Assembly: GCA_037074615.1 (NCBI GenBank)
Contig: CM073520.1
Location: forward strand, 34,591,527-34,655,526
Origin: Leucaena leucocephala
Lineage: Eukaryota > Streptophyta > Magnoliopsida > Fabales > Fabaceae
Length of the DNA stretch: 64,000 nt
Reading direction: 5' to 3'
Shown here in pieces: positions 11,201-23,932 of the stretch. The first letter of the stretch is position 1, and every line of letters begins with the position of its first letter. Both the position numbers and the translations under genes were made by a program. Below the pieces are notes generated by a model. It did no database searches. It had not been told where the DNA came from and was given only the letters and a program-made list of their open reading frames with translations.

Positions 11201-13117
11201 CAGTGTCCTCCAATTGCTTCACATATCCGATAAGGGCACCCCTTAAAAGAAACCAAGCAACGAACGCCAAAGGGGAGTGTAAAATACCATCCAAATCCAT
11301 CGCCTCCGGTGACACTAAAACTTCAATAAATATGTGTGCATTCCTCTGCGACCAAATATACCATGTAGACTGCAGAGGCTGCATACCACCTCAAGATTTT
11401 GTCTTCCCTATAGCTACCATAACACAAGTGTCTTTTCTGGAGAAACTGCTATGAGGTCAAAGCACACACCTTGCTTACATAAAGGGAAAAGTAAAGTTGT
11501 ATGAGATATTTCCCTCAATTTCCTTAGCGTCTGGTGTTTGCTATTCTATTTTCTTTCTCTTATGGATTCTGCCATGAGCTTGCTCAGATTCCCTGTAAGG
11601 ATCTGTATGTGTTCATGGAATGTGTACAAAGATCAGGGTGCCATCAACATTTTAGGCTAGATTGTACTGTACCATATGTGGCAGAAGGTCTGCTTTCTCT
11701 CTCTGTAATTCTTTTTGTTAATGGACACTTTTGTTCACATGTCAAATCAGGATCAGTGTGGCATTGAACTTACAGGTTCAGTTAAATATATGTTTTAATT
11801 ATTTTGATTACGTTTCAGTGAAGATAAAACAGGAAGGATATCTGACAAAAATCAAGTTCTTATTTTGTTTATCTGAAAAGAAATATAAAGAACGAAATAA
11901 CTATACTCCCAAATTTTATTTTAACTTAGTCTTTATTTTTATTAATTATTGTATTTTGCTTCATAGGGAATCCTTGAATTGGCTCAGTTGCTCTTTAATG
12001 AAAATTTGCTACCTTTTATTTCAGCGGTAGTTGTTATATAATTGTTGGAAATCTTGTAATATAAGATCTGTGAGGACAAGACTGCTCTTAGGCTTCTATC
12101 TTGTTGAAGTGAAATAGATGGTTATGTTCCTGAGCTTTTCAGTTGGAGTGACATTGCATGTAACGTTTTAAAAGTCGTAACTTTTGTAGATATATGTTTT
12201 ATTATCTGTGTTTCGTTTTATTTCAGTTCCTCAAAGGAGTTCTTGGACACTCAACGTCTTGTAACTCATGCCTTTATGTCCCATAAGGCTGGGTTGAGAA
12301 TAGAGCACCTGGGTCTTCATAAAGCAATTTGTGTTCTGTTGGGATGGGATACTGTTGTTCCTCAAGACACAGTGACCTGGGTTCCCCAGGTTTTGCCTAA
12401 TGCTGAAGCTCTGGCACAGAAGGAAGATTTAATTGTCTGGCCTCCTGTTGTTATCATCCATAATGTATCAATGTCTGATGATAATCCGCAAAAATGGAAG
12501 GTTGTAAACATGGAAGCAGTTGAGGCTTTCATTAGAGGTGAGAACTTGCCTAGGAATTTGTTACTAAGATGGTTAAAAAAGGAAGAAGCAAAACTAGTTG
12601 AAAAATCAATTGTGTGAATCTTGAAAGTGTTGTGCTGTTACCTAGTCCTATGAAAGAAACTTTTGTTCCTTACTGGAATCTCTATAAAAGATCTGTTATC
12701 TTGTGAAAAGTGCATGTTGAGCTTATATTTTATTCATTGAAAATTGCAGGTAAAGGTTTTGTAAGGGGAAGAATCAAGTTATGCTTAGGGAAGCCTGCGG
12801 ACCAAAGTGTTATTTTGGTGAAGTTCTTGGGTACATTTGTTGGACTGGGAGATGCAGAGAGGCTTAATAAATATCTTTCTGATTTCAAACGTGGAAGACA
12901 GGAATTTGAGAGAATAAAATCTAAAACTAGCAGATGCAGTGTTGATGAAAAAGAAATGCAGGGTGACGAAATGGATAGTATTCTGTATGGTTATATGGGA
13001 ATTGCCGAGGACTTGGAGAAATTAGATTTCAATTCTAAGAAACGATGTATCATAAAGAGCAGAAAGGAGATAGAGCAGCTAGATAAGGATCCTGTCAAAG
13101 CCTCCGAGAGGCGGTAG
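8296..13117 (+). CDS. zf-XS / XS-domain protein with long charged N-terminus
   Basis: Three coding exons, 8296-10562, 12227-12537 and 12750-13117 (TAG), join in frame (phases 2 and 1) to 981 aa. The ATG at 8296 is the first in-frame ATG of the large exon. Residues 1 to about 740 are low-complexity and rich in Arg, His, Tyr, Asp and Gln. A zinc-finger-like motif spans the first intron: C750-x2-C753-x16-H770-x4-H775, fitting a zf-XS module. The XS domain follows at about 824-935, with LIVWPPVVIIHNV, KGFVRGRIKLCLG, GLGDAERLNKYLSDFKRGRQ and then LYGYMGIAEDLEKLDF. XS domains occur in plant SGS3 and FDM/IDN2 proteins of RNA silencing, where they bind double-stranded RNA. This protein lacks the coiled coil and XH domain of those proteins, so a silencing role is only inferred. 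Intron 1 (1.66 kb) holds a duplicated exon-end segment and a LINE-like fragment. Confidence 0.88.
11205..11384 (-). mobile_element. Possible LINE (non-LTR) reverse-transcriptase C-terminal fragment
   Basis: Within intron 1 of the XS gene, antisense to it, a frame reads STWYIWSQRNAHIFIE and then SPEAMDLDGIL...FVAW. The W-x-x-W-x-x-R-N-x-x-I-F pattern resembles the region after the zf-RVT domain in plant LINE ORF2 proteins. The fragment is short with no other LINE domains nearby, so the call is tentative. Confidence 0.35.
11623..11830 (+). repeat. Diverged duplicate of the XS-gene exon 1 end and donor
   Basis: This intronic stretch aligns with 10510-10700, the end of coding exon 1 and its downstream intron. 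ATATGTGGCAGAAGGTCTGC here matches GTATGTGGTAGAAGGTCTGT at the real donor, and similarity continues for over 100 bp downstream. The C-x2-C half of the zinc finger is preserved in one frame (TAC TGT ACC ATA TGT GGC AGA AG|GT at 11665-11689), but a TAG lies just upstream in that frame. It is best read as a relic of local duplication. Confidence 0.65.
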
Positions 13118-13639
13118 TTGCAGGTTAGCTCAAAGCTCTTACTGGGAATTTCAGTTTTCCTCGAAGTAAGAAAGTAGATTATGTGGTGTACTAGTTGCAG
13201 ATTTTATTTGCCCTGTGCTTCTCTGTCAGTTGTTTTGTGTATAGGTCAGGAAATTGGAATTTCATGAATCAATAGTACCTTGTCTTTTGTTGTGTTTAGT
13301 AATTTCCTATATTCCAACAAAATCAAGCACCAAAAGCTTTATTCACAATCCCATGCTTGTGCAGGTGGCAATGTATGCTATGGTTTTGAAGATTTAAGTA
13401 GTAATAGCTAACTGGCCATTGTGTCGGACAATAATATGATAAATTGGACCGGACCGACTGGTTGGATCGGTAACTGGTCATGTCTGGGCCAAAGATGCGA
13501 GGAAATTGGGAGACCGAAGAGTCCTGAATTGGAAGTTTTCTTTGTTTAACAAGTTCATGCAGCTTTTATCATCAATGTGATGGTACCAATTATCAATTTC
13601 TTATTGTGAAACGCCGGTATCCATGCAGCTGTTTTTTTT

Positions 13640-13880
13640 ATAAAGAAATTTTTAGAAAAAATTAAGGGTAAGTTGAAGTTTCTTTTCTCTTTAGGGGATA
13701 CTAATATTTAGCATGATGAGACGTAAATTTTCTTCAGGTGTAAACTTGTGTTCACAGGAGTTATGATGTTTTCTTAAGTATTGTGATTAGAATCACAGTA
13801 CAATAATACTATCTAAGGATTTAAAATACTCTAAATAGTTATATATTTTATTTTTTTATTAGTTAAATTTATAGACGATG
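13640..13880 (-). repeat. Copy of ~260 bp dispersed repeat family
   Basis: Reverse complement matches the copy at 5440-5715 in the ATATAACTATTT, GTGATTCTAATCACAAT and AATATTAGTATCCC blocks, with the middle section diverged. Same orientation as that copy. Confidence 0.55.
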
Positions 13881-14324
13881 GATATTCAAACAGCATTTAA
13901 ACAGATATTTGTCAACACGTTTCTAAATGCGTCCCCAATGAAGCATTAGGGCTGATGAGAGTACTTTGGAAGAATTTATTAAGCACAATAATTTTCCCTT
14001 AATAAAATCGTATCTTAATAAATTGGAATTAGTATAAACCACCTCTTACAACATATTAATGGATAAATTCTTAATTGAACATCCCAAGTTAAATTGGAGA
14101 TTGAATTAGTAACTGAAAATTTGTGAAAATTCTATATATTGCTGAAAATAAAAAACAAAAAAACTTATCCGTATATAGTATTTGTTTTGGTACTAATTAG
14201 TATACAACTCTAAGTAGTTTAATTTACAAAATTCCCACTATGTGGGGTTTGAGGAGAGAGAGAAATACAGAACTTTATTCTTACAAATAGACATGTTATT
14301 TTCATAATTAGGGGCTAGAGGAGG

Positions 14325-14425
14325 GAGAGAAATACATAGCTTTATTTCTACATACGGATAAGTTGTTTGTAGAATTTGAATTCTTAACCTTTTATGTTAC
14401 ATGGTAGTAGCTTTAGAGACTTACC
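14325..14425 (-). mobile_element. Au-SINE-like 5' fragment (degenerate)
   Basis: Reverse complement reads GGTAAGTCTCTAAAGCTACTACCATGTAACAT, then AAGAATTCAAATTCTACAAAC, matching the A-box/B-box layout of plant Au SINEs (GGTAAGGTTG..GCCATGTGACC..GGTTCGAATCCTGG). Confidence 0.5.
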
Positions 14426-14872
14426 TCTAGTATAGGGGAAAATCTTTTATGTCCATTTCTCATATCCATAAGCAGTCCTTACCTTGTCTGGAAATTAAGG
14501 AACTTGATGCCATATGCAAATACAAAGACAAATAGAACAGGAAAAGCAATATGAACAACAGCAGCAGCTCCAAGGAAACCATATTCATAGCCCATCTGCT
14601 TCTGAAGGTAGTCGTTTACTGATATTGGTGCTAATCCAGGAACCTCCACAAAATTAGTTTTGTCACCTATTTGGGAAGTCACAAGGCCATATGTAGTCCA
14701 AGCTGTAGGGCTTAACCAATAATACCACCTCCACCATATGGGAATCAGCTGCATACAAGAAAAAGCTGCCCCTTAGATTGATGATGCTATATCGCCGAAA
14801 AGGTGAATAAGTAAAACAAGGCCCTACTTTATTTGACATAGACTGAATTTAGTACTTTCTATAAGAAAATAT

Positions 14873-15113
14873 TCCCTCCAATTCTCAATATAAAAATTAG
14901 TTAAGAGGTTATATTTAATTTTAAATATAAGATATCAATATATTTTATCACCTATATTTATTATTTTTTTCAAACTAATTTATTTAAATTATAAACTGAT
15001 ATATAATTTAATATTACATAAGGGTATCTAGAGAGGTCAACTCATATTTATTATAATTAATTAATTTATCTCATTTTTTTTAATTTAATCAAATATAGCT
15101 TTTATATTAAAGA
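14873..15113. mobile_element. Stowaway-like MITE in the last intron of paralogue A
   Basis: Starts CCCTCCAATTCTCAATATAA and ends with TTATATTAAAGAACAAG, forming short imperfect terminal inverted repeats. The same body recurs in other PDR introns at 19795-20058, 21024-21266, 21432-21680, 39308-39547 and 58905-59432. Confidence 0.55.
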
Positions 15114-16789
15114 ACAAGAACATTAATAGTTGAATGGTAAGCATTATAATACCGAAATTGAATAGAATTACGGAGATTATTCAATTGCAAAGAATGGTAA
15201 GCACTTTCAAGTATATTTGGTAGTGGCTTTGCTATGCATACCTTCCTTGGGACAATGAAACCAGTGAAGAGGTTCCAGAAGGAGAGAAAGAAGGACATAA
15301 TGATTGCAGCAATTTGGGGGTTAGGTGTGAGAGCTACAGTCATCATTCCATAAAGTGTGAAGTAGACAAAGCACATGAAGAGAAAGTAGTAGAAGAACAA
15401 GAACTTGTCAACTTGCCAGCTGAACCCCATCATTGAGTACAGTATAAGCACATACAAAAGCGTTTGAATTGCTACATAAATCATCTCAACTGCTACCTGC
15501 AGGGAAATTTTAAATTTCTTCAGTGATCAAGATTATCAAAGAGTAAGATCCCAGTGTTAAATCACCGTAGTGCTTGAAACTCGAAATTTAGATCATGCTT
15601 CTATTTCATCCTTCCAGAGTTAGCTTAACAATATAATGATCATTGGGAGGAAAATGTTTGAGAAAATTACTATGAGATCCTAGGGAAGGAATATAATTAC
15701 CAAAAAATTTTATAACAAGTGAGTAGAATAGATCTATTGTTATTTCCTATATCAGAACTTGTCATTGTATACTGCTTGTTTGTTATAAAACTTTTTGTTG
15801 ATTACATTCTTTCCTTAGGATTTCATGGTGATTTCCCCAAAATGTTTCATGGTATTGAAACAAAATCAAACTTTTGAATAGTGATGTGATACAAAATAGG
15901 GTTTTACTCAATTCACAACTGATGTTTCCCTCTTTGCAATAAAATGGTTCAGCAAAATTTACCTGAGCAAATGCATAAGGAATAGCTGAGTACATTCCAG
16001 CTGCTCTTTCACGGTAGAAAGCTGTTCTTTCTATAGCAACAACAGGTTGGACTGAGGAAGTGTTGTAGGCTCCAAGGAAGAAAATAACAGAATATATAGC
16101 ACCCATGAGATTGAAAAGTTCTTGTACTTTTTGTCTGCAGACACAATATTTGACACCCCAAGTTTTTAATTGTTTCTGATTCATAACCATGAAATCAGTT
16201 ATCATGGAGAATTTATGAAATAATTATTGGAATGTTATTCAAACAGTGTAAGCAGAGTCCTTGTAGATATTTTTTGTTATGTGATTATCTTTTCTTCCAT
16301 AAACCTAGTTGTGTTGGAGAAAACAGTCTAATTACTACAGATATTTTCACTCTCTTTAACTAAAAGCATGATTGAATTTCACTTAAGGGCTTAAACTCTT
16401 GAATTAAAATGGTCCATAACATGTTAATAGGTATTGCAAAAGTAAGATACTAACAAGGAAGAACCTGGCGACCTACATTTTATCACCTTTTTTCCAGAAA
16501 ATAAGCCCGAACATGACACCGATGATTACTGTTAAGAACAACCGGACGGCGTTATATCGTGGATTCCTCCAGTAGGACAAGTGTTGTTTCCAGAAGCAAG
16601 CTTTAATTTGAGTAATGAATGGCTGGGAGTATTTATTTGAGAAGTAAAGGTCTTTTGATCCTGGTTCTGGTGTGCTTAGCTCTTTGATAAGTTTCTGATT
16701 CCTCCTGGGAAACAAGAAAAGAAGGAAAGTAAGTATGCCTAATTTCTGATGTTTACAATGGCCCTAACAATAGTTGAACTAGTTTTTAA

Positions 16790-16925
16790 GAAGTTGGACT
16801 CATAACTCACAAGATCGTGAGTTCAAATCCCACTATCAATATAAAGACTTTGTTGATGAGCAATCTATAAGTACCTTTATAAATATTTTTTAAGTTTAGA
16901 GGTATGCCCCCAGACCCAACTCAAC
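16790..16925 (+). mobile_element. tRNA-derived SINE-like element
   Basis: Lies in the exon 16/17 intron of paralogue A. It has an A-box-like AAGTTGGACTC and a B-box-like GTGAGTTCAAATCCC, followed by a body ending in GAGGTATGCCCCCAGACCC. The body resembles 28060-28262. Confidence 0.5.
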
Positions 16926-17689
16926 TAAACAGCTATGTAGGAGAAAAAAAAGAAGGGATACAGCTGTTACTACTTGTCTGCTTACAGATATAAATCTGAT
17001 TTGGTGTAAAGTTCTGCGAAGTCTACACCTAGTTGAGACTCAATTGCTGGAGAAGTGATATCCAACATCCACATGGCAGGATTATATCCATCTTTGATCT
17101 TAGGAACTGATGGAATCGCCTGCGAAAGGGGGTAGATTATAGCCTTAATCAGAAGGGTGTCTCAAATCTTTTGATAAAAATACCTTCTTTAGTACCCTAA
17201 TTCAAGTAATTCTCATGGTCTTATCATTATATGTCATGATAAAACCAGTAAATACGAAGCAGACTATTATCTCCACAGAAAATGATAATTGCTTTTGCAC
17301 ACATATGTATGCATTAATGACAAAATACTTATTTGTGAATGAATCGCTAAGAATTCATACTCACTTCAAAGTACTCTATTAACTTCTGAGATTTTTCACC
17401 AAGGGGACCACTGTACAGGACTTGGCCTCCTTTCTTCATCAAAAGCAGCTGTGAAGGCAAAATTAGATGAAGTAGGTAAGAATGGTTCCTTTGTAACAAT
17501 AATTTTGAGTATGTTTCATATCCCAAATCTTGGGAAGTCATAGGACAAAACTCGAGTGAAGTTCCTTGGAGACTTGCCATTAGTTCCTTCCACATGTCCT
17601 ATTGTAACTTGCTATAAGAAAAAAGTTTAGATAAGTTGAGTCCTAAGGGTTCATCAAGGTTAGGGCATACTTCCAGCTTCAAAGAATAC

Positions 17690-17770
17690 ATATAAATTGC
17701 CCATTAACAAGGTTTTCATATTTATAGCGAGATTTGAATTTATAACCTTGTGGGTCATGAACTAATTCCT
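17690..17770 (-). mobile_element. tRNA-derived SINE-like fragment
   Basis: Reverse complement reads TAAGGAATTAGTTCATGACC, then GGTTATAAATTCAAATCTCG (B-box-like). It lies in the exon 14/15 intron of paralogue A, opposite in orientation to the copy at 16790-16925. Confidence 0.45.
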
Positions 17771-19794
17771 TACTAACTAGATTAACTTTAGTTGGATCCA
17801 CATGTCATAATTTAACGAAGAGCTTGATAGCAACCACATTAAGAACTACAACTAATTTTTTTTCTAGAGTCATGTATACCTCATTGAAAGATTCAAATAT
17901 GTCAATGCTTGGTTGATGAATTGTGCAGACAACAGTTCGCCCGGTATCCACAGTATTTCTAACGGTACGCATAACGATGGCTGCAGCTCGAGCATCGAGA
18001 CCAGATGTTGGCTCATCCATGAAGATTATAGAAGGATTGGCAACCAACTCTACCGCGACGGTGAGTCTCTTTCTTTGCTCAATTGATAAACCATTTATTC
18101 CTGGAAGTCCTACAAGGAAGTCCTTCACTGAATGTAGCTCAACCAGCTCCATAATTTCATCAACAAACATCTGTAATACATATCTAAGAACAGTTCTGTC
18201 GGTAAAAATTGCAACAATGTTGTTGAGTAGATACAACATGATCATTAACAATGCACAATGCAAGAATTAATGGTCTAATTTGCATGAAAATAATTATTTA
18301 TACGCTTGGGCTCCCACAATCCCAAGCAATGTCGGACTCTTCCTTTAACACAGCCACATACAATATTCACAACAATTGCATCCTTTTATTCCCAAAACAT
18401 ATTAAGATTTGAGTAATTATTTATCCTTCTTCCATTCATTAAAACCTAAAGATTAACAGGAAAGAAAAACTTGTCTTTAGTGACAAAGTTCCTAAAAATT
18501 CATGGATTTAGAATTTTTATGAGTTCTGCTCAATGTGACTTAAGTGATGATGAAAATTCTATCAGTTATCTTTCACCAAGTTATCAACTACACAGAATTA
18601 TTTGCTATTGAACCATAGAATTTGACTAAACCTAATAAAACAGCAGGACCTAATTTATCTAAACTTCCTTTGTATAAAGAAAAAGGAAAAGAAATCATTA
18701 CATCCTGTTATTTGAAAGATTTAAGTAAAAGCTTGTGAATACTTCTATCACAATCTATAACACACCAATTTAGAACAAGCCTAACAGGTCTTGTGCTAAA
18801 GCTTGATTATATTTGAAAGATTGAGAGGTAGAAAATATTGAATTATACAACACCAATAGAAGATCAAATGCCACGTGTAAAATCCTTTTAACTAAAACTA
18901 TTAAGTGGTTGACCATAGATAGCTTCCGTATTCTGTAATTAGAGGAAACAAAAGCAATACCTTATGTGTATCTCTTTTAACCTCCTTACCAAGTCGCAGC
19001 CAAGCAGAAAAAATAAGAGATTCATAGACTGTGACGTTTGGAGAATGAATATCATTTTGCTCACAATAACCACAAATCCGAGCAAAAGTTGCTTGGTTCT
19101 TTGGGAAACCAGAAATGTTAATGTTTCCTTCAATATAACCGCCGGTTTTTCGCCCTGCAAGAACATCCATCAAAGTGGTTTTGCCAGCGCCACTTACACC
19201 AACTAGTGCAGTTAACACTCCTGGCCTGAAAGCTCCACTCACATGTCTTAGGAGTTGAAGCCTACTCACTTCGATTCCTTTCTTCTTCATTTCCTGTGAT
19301 GGAAACACGGTTACCACTTATTTCTTCTAAAAATTCAGCTTTTTTATTTAAATAATATATTTACATATGGTAATAGAAAACTCTTCATGTCATGGTTACT
19401 TAAGACAGTAAATTATTTGTGGGTTAAGTTGCTCCAGCACATTGAAGTATTTTTCCATTAGCACTTAGTATCCTAAATTATTTTTCCAGTTACATACAAT
19501 TGGAGAAGATTATTCAAGTGAGAGAAGATAGAACAGTAGTTTACAGTTGGCATATCTATGTAGTAATTCACATGATCAAAAGCAAGTGTGAGGGGCTGAA
19601 AAGGCAAGACCATTCCCTTCTTAGGTCTTTCACTCTCTTCTGTTTTCTGATTTACAATTTCTTGCTTGTTACCTGCAACCATCTCAGTTCCTGACAGCCA
19701 GTGAGTTTAGTTTAAATTGACAATATATAAAATTTCAACAAAAGAATGAAAATTCCCAACAACATTTTGAGATGAAACATATGAAAAACTACTC

Positions 19795-20058
19795 ATTGTG
19801 GTCCTTAATATAAGAACTAGTTGAGGGGTTTGATTTGGTCCTAAATATAAGACTTTAATTTACTTTATCTTATATATTTATCATTTTCCCCTAAACTAAT
19901 TTACCTAACTGATATATAATCTAATATTATACATTAAATCCCATTTTAGGGAGATCAAATCCCATCTTTTATAATTAACTAACTTATCTCATTTTCTTAA
20001 TCAACACAAATTAGTTAAATAACTCTTATATTAAGGATCAGAGGGCAAAGGGAGTACC
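19795..20058. mobile_element. Stowaway-like MITE
   Basis: Begins near GTGGTCCTTAATATAAGAAC and ends TCTTATATTAAGGATCAG, an inverted repeat of ~16 bp, followed by GGGAGTA. It lies in the intron between exons 11 and 12 of paralogue A. Confidence 0.6.
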
Positions 20059-20902
20059 ATATAATTCCTTTTTTAACAGTTTATTTGCAAGAAAGCCAAT
20101 GAGTCAAAGGTAAGAGTCACTCACTACCTTCAAATGATTTATTAGTTGAATCTGAGGTATATTGTCTGCTTTTCATTTCCTGTTTTTTGGTAGAGGATGA
20201 TTCTTTCACGCTTGCAAATTTGTCATGATCGTCGGGAATAATAGATTTAGAATCTCCATATGCTGCAAATTAAATTTCCAAGTCACTGTCTGAAACTGTC
20301 ATTTTATTATTGATTGTTACAGAAACAAATATTATTACTAGGGGTACTTACGGCTCAAAAAAGATAATGCAGCAATGAAACAAATGTTGTAAATCAGAGA
20401 AAAACCAAGCAAGGCACCAATACAAATCCAGTACCAGTATTCTTCAGTGAACATGCCTCTGGCCTTAAGAAGAGCCTTTCCAACTGTAGGTTCAGGTATT
20501 CTAGGGTCCATATTTGGCTGTTTAAAAAAAACAAATATGCATCAACAAACTACAAAAGTCATACAATTTTGCAAGCCAAACAATCCCACATAAGTAATTT
20601 AATCCCTAGAAAGTCCCACAAAAAGTAAGAAAATAATAATAGATTGCATGTTGCTCACCTGTTATGGGATTTTTTAGTGATTAAATTGCTAGTGTGGAAC
20701 TTTACAGTAATTCTCCATATTTTAGATGTCATACAGTGCTCCATCTTTTGTCAAGGAACTCATTGATGGCAATGGCATTTTGCCCATACATCATGGGAAA
20801 CACATAATAGCCCCATATCATCCATGGTTTGATATCATCTGTAAAGGCAACAATCAAAGCGTCACAAACTATTCCAGATGATGCAATTAAAGCCAATAGC
20901 TC

Positions 20903-20990
20903 TTTTGGCCTAGTGGCATGAAAGCTCCCTTGTAAATAGAAGGTTATAGATTCGATCCTACTTATAACTTTAGGCTATTAGTGCATTTCC
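20903..20990 (+). mobile_element. SINE-like fragment
   Basis: TAGTGGCATGAAAGCTCCC (A-box-like) and GGTTATAGATTCGATCC (B-box-like) are spaced as in tRNA-derived SINEs. A diverged sibling lies near 6535-6610. It sits in the exon 8/9 intron of paralogue A. Confidence 0.45.
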
Positions 20991-21023
20991 TTTTAAACTA
21001 GAAAAAGATTATGCAATTAAATG

Positions 21024-21266
21024 TACTACCTTTGTTCCTTAATATAAGAACCAGTTGACTTTTTTTAGATAAATTAAGAAAATCAAATAAATCAGTTAAT
21101 TATAACTAATATAAGAGTTAATTGATTAATTTGGGTAGATTAAGGAGTATATAACATGAATTTATCTTTAGGGGTTTAATTTAGTCATACTTAATTGATT
21201 TATTTAGATTCTTTAATCTATCTAGAAAAGTCAACTCAATCTTATATCAAGGAACAAATAGAGTAT
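21024..21266. mobile_element. Stowaway-like MITE
   Basis: Bounded by TTTGTTCCTTAATATAAGAA and TTATATCAAGGAACAAATAG, an obvious imperfect inverted repeat. It lies in the exon 8/9 intron of paralogue A. Confidence 0.65.
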
Positions 21267-21431
21267 TTCAAGAATTATTCCACCTAAAAGTTTAAACTAT
21301 CTGATCAAGACCTATGAAAATAAGGACCAAATATCCTATTAGTTAAAGAGAGGCTTTCATATCACATCAGTTACTATTTCCCTCCGAAAGTTAAAAGTTA
21401 AAGCTCATGTCTAGATAACAATAAATAATGA

Positions 21432-21680
21432 TACTCTTTAATCCTAAATGTAGGAGCTAATTTTTTTTGGAGGGGGGTGTTTAGTTTTGACCCTAAATGT
21501 AAGACATTATCTATTTTGTCTCTCATATTTATCATTTTTCCTAAACTAATTTACCTAATTTATAAATTAATATATAATATAATGCTACACAGTTATTTTA
21601 GGGATAACTAAATAATTTATTTAACTTATTTAATCTACTTAAATCAGTTAAGTAACTCTTACATTAAGTACAGGGGGAGT
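21432..21680. mobile_element. Stowaway-like MITE
   Basis: Bounded by ACTCTTTAATCCTAAATGTA and CTTACATTAAGTACAGGGGG. It is a second, separate copy in the same intron as the element at 21024-21266. A further 5'-only fragment lies at about 22055-22150. Confidence 0.55.
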
Positions 21681-23611
21681 AGCTATTTTCTATCGTGAGG
21701 TCTCTTTGACCAATGAAGCAGAAGTAGCAAAGCCACAAAATGCTGCTTACCTTTGGCAACAATGAATCCCCCAAGGACAAAAACAAGCAGGAGTGTAAAG
21801 GTACCAAGAGTATTTGCCACAATCTGTATTCTTGCAATTGCAGCAATCAAGCGGAAAAGAGATAAACCCATTTGATTCACACAAAAGAATGCCAAGAACT
21901 GACGAAAAAACCTGCCATCAATATTTTTAGATTCATACATCAATTGTAGTTTGAAATCCAATAACACTAAATAATTCAAGAACAAGTTTCAAATCAATTC
22001 TATGTGATTGAAGTTGTATTGTTTCAACACAAAGTAATGGCACTCTATGTTTACCTTTTTTAATACTCCTTCGGTCCTCAATATAAGATCTTATTATGAG
22101 CTGATTTTAGTTCTAAATATAAAATTTATTTCCTATATTTATCAATATTTTTCCAAATTACCCCCATTGCTACTCGCTCAACAATAATCATCAAGTAAGA
22201 GAGGGAGAGAGGGAATTAAGGAAGATAATTAAGGAAGATCTAGATCACTAGACAACTTGGTCATAATAGATTCTGATCCATACCTATTAGCAGCAGGAGC
22301 GAATCCGATTGGGTAATAAGTAAGGATGACCCATAATCCTGACTCCATTAGAGAGAGAGGGATTCCAAGGACCCAAAAGGGAAGTGCAAAAGACCATGAA
22401 GGGTAAAACAAGAAATCTCTTTGCTTGTAAAAAACAGGAAGCCTAGAAATGATGAGTGAAAGCTCTGTCATTCCATTGAACATGACATTGACAAGACTGA
22501 AGAACAAAGCACCGAAGAATTTCGTCCCGTCTTCGAGTTTTCCATGCTTCATTTCTGTTCTAAGAAACACTGTCAATGTTATCAAAGACATGATTATAAA
22601 CTGAACAGCCCTAAAGATATATATGAATGAATTTCTCTTCATCAATAGCCATTCTCTAGCAAAGCATGCCTTGAGGAGTTCCAATCTTGAGATCCCATAT
22701 TTCTCTATCACCAATGCATTCAGATGAGTTTTATTTCCATCGTAAGGAACTTGAAGCTCTTCACAAAGTTTCTGACCAATGTAGAACTTGTTGAAGTGAT
22801 CTACAAACTCAGGAACACTAACATATTGGTAAGTGTTGCCCCTTCTAAACCAATATTGCTCTTGGTCCTTTTTAGAAATAACTTCTTGTAAAAAGTCTGC
22901 AACTCCCTTTCTCTCAGGGCATTTGAATCCCAAACTCTCAAAAAATTCAAGAACATTCTCTCGTGGACCTTGATATACTATCCGACCTTCCGAGGGTAAT
23001 ATTATGTCATCGAAAAGGTCGAAAATTTCCGGTGCAGGTTGCAGAAGAGAGATTATCATTGTAAAATCCATGACATGGACCATTTGTCTCATGAACTTGA
23101 CAATTTGGAAGGTTGTAGAACTGTCCAAGCCAGTTGAGATTCCATCCATGAAGAAAGCTTTTGCAGGCCCTACCAGCATCTCACCTGTAGGCTAGAACTT
23201 ACTCTTTAAATTAAAGTTTGAGAAATGTACCTTGTGCTTGTTTTAAACCTTATTGAAAACCTTGTTTTTTACCAGACTTAATTCAATGGAGATCACTTGC
23301 AAAATTATTTGATGTGTGCAGGACATGCCACTACCAAAATCATGCATTAGGAAAGCATTGACAGAACTTCAAAAGATAAATGATAAAAATAGAACAAACA
23401 ATGATTATAGAGAGACTGTCATGAAGCTTTTACCGCTTTTTTTTTTTTTTTTATAGTTCCAATTTTGTTCTTCATACCTTAAAATGCTGCCACTGTTTTT
23501 ACTAGACCTAACTTAGTGAGGATAACACTTGTGAAATTATTTGATGGTTCATTCTATGTTATTTTGAAATACTCATAAAATCACGATTAAGAAAAATGCT
23601 AGGTTAAAAGA

Positions 23612-23932
23612 GATAATCAATCTTTTAATCTCTATAATTTTGATTCAGTTGTAACTTAATCGTTTTTGACTCGATGTAACTCAATCTCTATAATTTTGAC
23701 ATAGTTAAAACTCTGTCCTTGAACTTTAACCTATTACAACTCAATTCTTATAGTTTTAACCAGTTAAACTTTTAGTCCCTAAGTTTTATATAATATGTAA
23801 TTTTATTTTCTAAAATATAAGAATTAATATTTTAAATAGTTTAAATTATAGGTATTAAGTTGTATCAAATCAAAATTTAAAAGTTAAATTACAATCGTAT
23901 CAAAATTATAAGGAAAAAAATATTAATTTTTT
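23612..23932. mobile_element. Foldback element (PDR-intron family), copy 1
   Basis: Arms read AATCTTTTAATCTCTATAAT at one end and the diverged complement TTATAAGGAAAAAAATATTA at the other. The internal motif TTTTGACTCGATGTAACTCA recurs as its complement near the far end. It lies in the exon 6/7 intron of paralogue A. Confidence 0.6.

Larger units (their letters stand above)
13118..14478. other. Spacer between the XS gene and PDR paralogue A
   Basis: Contains the 3' flanks of two convergent genes, a copy of the ~260 bp dispersed repeat at 13640-13880, a GGACCGGACCGACTGG-type low-copy stretch near 13447, and an Au-SINE-like fragment at 14325-14425. No gene was seen. Confidence 0.6.

Noticed and set aside
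16800..16850. Possible tRNA gene based on the GTGAGTTCAAATCCC B-box
   Set aside because: No cloverleaf with acceptor and anticodon stems can be drawn; the sequence fits a SINE body better.
17923..18270. Plus-strand ORFs over the PDR NBD2 exons (also 32758-33072 and 61782-62144)
   Set aside because: The same mirror-image frame appears in all three paralogues because the NBD2 exon is conserved on the other strand.
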